A DNA stretch of 5,664 nt, taken from the NCBI GenBank assembly GCA_003141915.1, contig PLNY01000138.1:1-5664 (forward strand). Direction: 5' to 3'. The notes below the pieces were generated by a model, which made no database searches, had not been told where the DNA came from, and saw only the letters and a list, made by a program, of their open reading frames with translations. Numbering within the stretch: position 1 is the first letter of the stretch; the number at the start of each line of letters is the position of its first letter. Position numbers and translations under genes: made by a program. Below are positions 4,500 through 5,664 of the stretch, in pieces. Source of the stretch: Anaerolineae bacterium. GTDB lineage: Bacteria; Chloroflexota; Anaerolineae; Anaerolineales; Villigracilaceae.

Positions 4500-5664
4500 A
4501 TGGAAAAACCGTCCACTCGTAATTGGGACTGGTTCTCGGCTGGTCTGCTCTTTTTATTGCTTCAGATCACCGCCGGACGTTTGATGATTGCCAATTGGGC
4601 GCCGTTCCTATATTTTGCTGAAACTCTCGCCACGCTCGGGATCGTTCTCGGCCTCGCTTTGGGAACCAGCCGCTTCAAACGAAGCATAGTGACGTGGCTC
4701 GTCATTGACTATACGGTCATTGTGCTTCCGTGGCAATGGACCGTTGCAGTCCAAAGCGATATTAACATAAGTTTTCGAGATCAACTGCTTATGGTTGCAT
4801 CTCGTCTGGGGATCGCTTTCGTACAGTTCATTCAACGCGCACCGGTCAACGATTCGCTTTTCTTCGTTGCATTCATATCGCTGGCGATGTGGATCATCAG
4901 TATAACGGCCGGTTACTGGCTGATGCGCCACGACAACCTGCTGGCCGCTGTGATTCCATCGGCGGTTGTGATGGTGATCGTCCAGGTCTATGATGATTAT
5001 TTCCCGCTTCGCTCATGGTGGCTGGCTGTATATCTATTCCTCGTTTTACTTTTGATCGGGCGGAGATATTTCCTGCACAGCCGCGTGGAATGGAAAAAAC
5101 AACACATTGCTGTATCCGAAGACGCCTGGCTGGATATCTTGAACGGCCTGATCGTCATCGCATTGGCGGTTATATTGATCGCGTGGATATTTCCCACTTC
5201 GCTTTCGAGCCTGCGAGCCGCGTCCAATGAGTGGAATGAAATTTCAAACCCGATTCAAAATCGGCTTTCCAACGCGGTCGTGTCGCTTCAATCTCCGTAC
5301 AGCAATGGCGGGACAAACTTTTATAGCGACAGCCTCGCGCTGGGTCGCAATGCCGCGCAGAGCAGTCAGCCTGTATTCACTGTAAAAGTTTTATCTGGAT
5401 CGACGTCAACATCTTACTATTGGCGCGGACGCGTCTATGATTTTTATGCCAATGGACAATGGAGCGATTCCGACGCGGCCAGCCTCGACTTTCAACCGGC
5501 AAGCCAAACCTTGAATCTCGTCAACGCTGAAAACCGGACAGAGGCGCAATTCCAATTTACGATGAAATTGCCCCAGCAAAGTTTGTTGTACGCGCCCTCC
5601 GAGCCGGTGTGGATGGACCAACCCGGCAGTGTGTCTGTGACGTCCATCGGGAATGGGCAGAACG
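4500..5664 (+). CDS. TgpA-like transglutaminase-family membrane protein, N-terminal part
   Basis: The open frame runs 388 codons off the right edge, so the end is missing. TAA directly precedes the ATG in frame, which fixes the start at or after 4500; the first membrane helix begins near residue 12, supporting this ATG. No Shine-Dalgarno is present. Hydrophobic helices lie at about 12-31, 37-56, 61-80, 119-139, 147-164, 171-187 and 211-231. After the last, an extracytoplasmic region (232 onward) contains YYWRGRVYDFYANGQWS (306-322), a motif I associate with TgpA-like proteins (DUF3488 plus transglutaminase core, often DUF4129 at the end). The expected Cys-His-Asp triad would lie to the right, so enzyme activity is not shown. 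Relatives often sit with a MoxR ATPase and a DUF58 protein; neither is in view. The gene is divergent from the kinase and shares its control region. Function in cell-envelope work is inferred. Confidence 0.85.
   Translation, partial: MEKPSTRNWDWFSAGLLFLLLQITAGRLMIANWAPFLYFAETLATLGIVLGLALGTSRFKRSIVTWLVIDYTVIVLPWQWTVAVQSDINISFRDQLLMVASRLGIAFVQFIQRAPVNDSLFFVAFISLAMWIISITAGYWLMRHDNLLAAVIPSAVVMVIVQVYDDYFPLRSWWLAVYLFLVLLLIGRRYFLHSRVEWKKQHIAVSEDAWLDILNGLIVIALAVILIAWIFPTSLSSLRAASNEWNEISNPIQNRLSNAVVSLQSPYSNGGTNFYSDSLALGRNAAQSSQPVFTVKVLSGSTSTSYYWRGRVYDFYANGQWSDSDAASLDFQPASQTLNLVNAENRTEAQFQFTMKLPQQSLLYAPSEPVWMDQPGSVSVTSIGNGQN

Noticed and set aside
4608..4931. Minus-strand open frame of 107 codons opposite the transglutaminase-like gene
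   Set aside because: The plus-strand frame has clear membrane helices and runs unbroken to the window edge. The minus-strand translation is polar, without domain features, so it is a shadow.

Overview
The window looks like chromosomal DNA of a Chloroflexota bacterium, most likely of the Anaerolineae type. This is inference, not a database result. It rests on three things seen together: an hrcA-grpE-dnaK heat-shock cluster, a receptor-like Ser/Thr kinase whose extracellular part is a threonine/proline-rich stalk plus a TolB/PD40-type propeller, and a neighbouring TgpA-like membrane transglutaminase. Base composition looks even and moderate in GC, and I see no insertion sequence, phage gene, CRISPR array, tRNA or rRNA.

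Layout, left to right. Positions 1-1995 (minus strand) carry the heat-shock operon, read from right to left: hrcA (958-1995), grpE (349-906), dnaK (start at 290, running off the left edge). The gaps are 51 and 58 nt. Each gap holds a palindrome: a 12-bp one after hrcA and a 30-nt REP-like one between grpE and dnaK. Positions 1996-2139 hold a good sigma70-type promoter for hrcA and, just upstream of it, an intrinsic terminator that ends the kinase transcript. No recognisable CIRCE operator is present. Positions 2140-4314 (minus) encode a 724-residue membrane Ser/Thr protein kinase with intact catalytic motifs. Positions 4315-4499 are a divergent control region with an extended -10 promoter for the kinase, a promoter candidate for the rightward gene, and two perfect 17-nt inverted repeats. 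From 4500 to the right edge (plus strand) is the N-terminal part of a polytopic membrane protein of the TgpA-like transglutaminase type.

How the parts fit: HrcA is the repressor of heat-shock genes, and GrpE is the nucleotide-exchange factor for DnaK, so the left third is a self-contained chaperone unit. The kinase is separated from that operon by its own terminator and promoter, so it is a neighbour and not an operon member. The kinase and the transglutaminase-like gene are divergent and share one 185-bp control region, so they may be co-regulated; that is inference. Most of the window is well-known biology. The parts worth a second look are non-coding: the two dyads, the apparently leaderless start at 4500, the unusual hrcA leader without CIRCE or Shine-Dalgarno, and the palindrome inside the chaperone operon.
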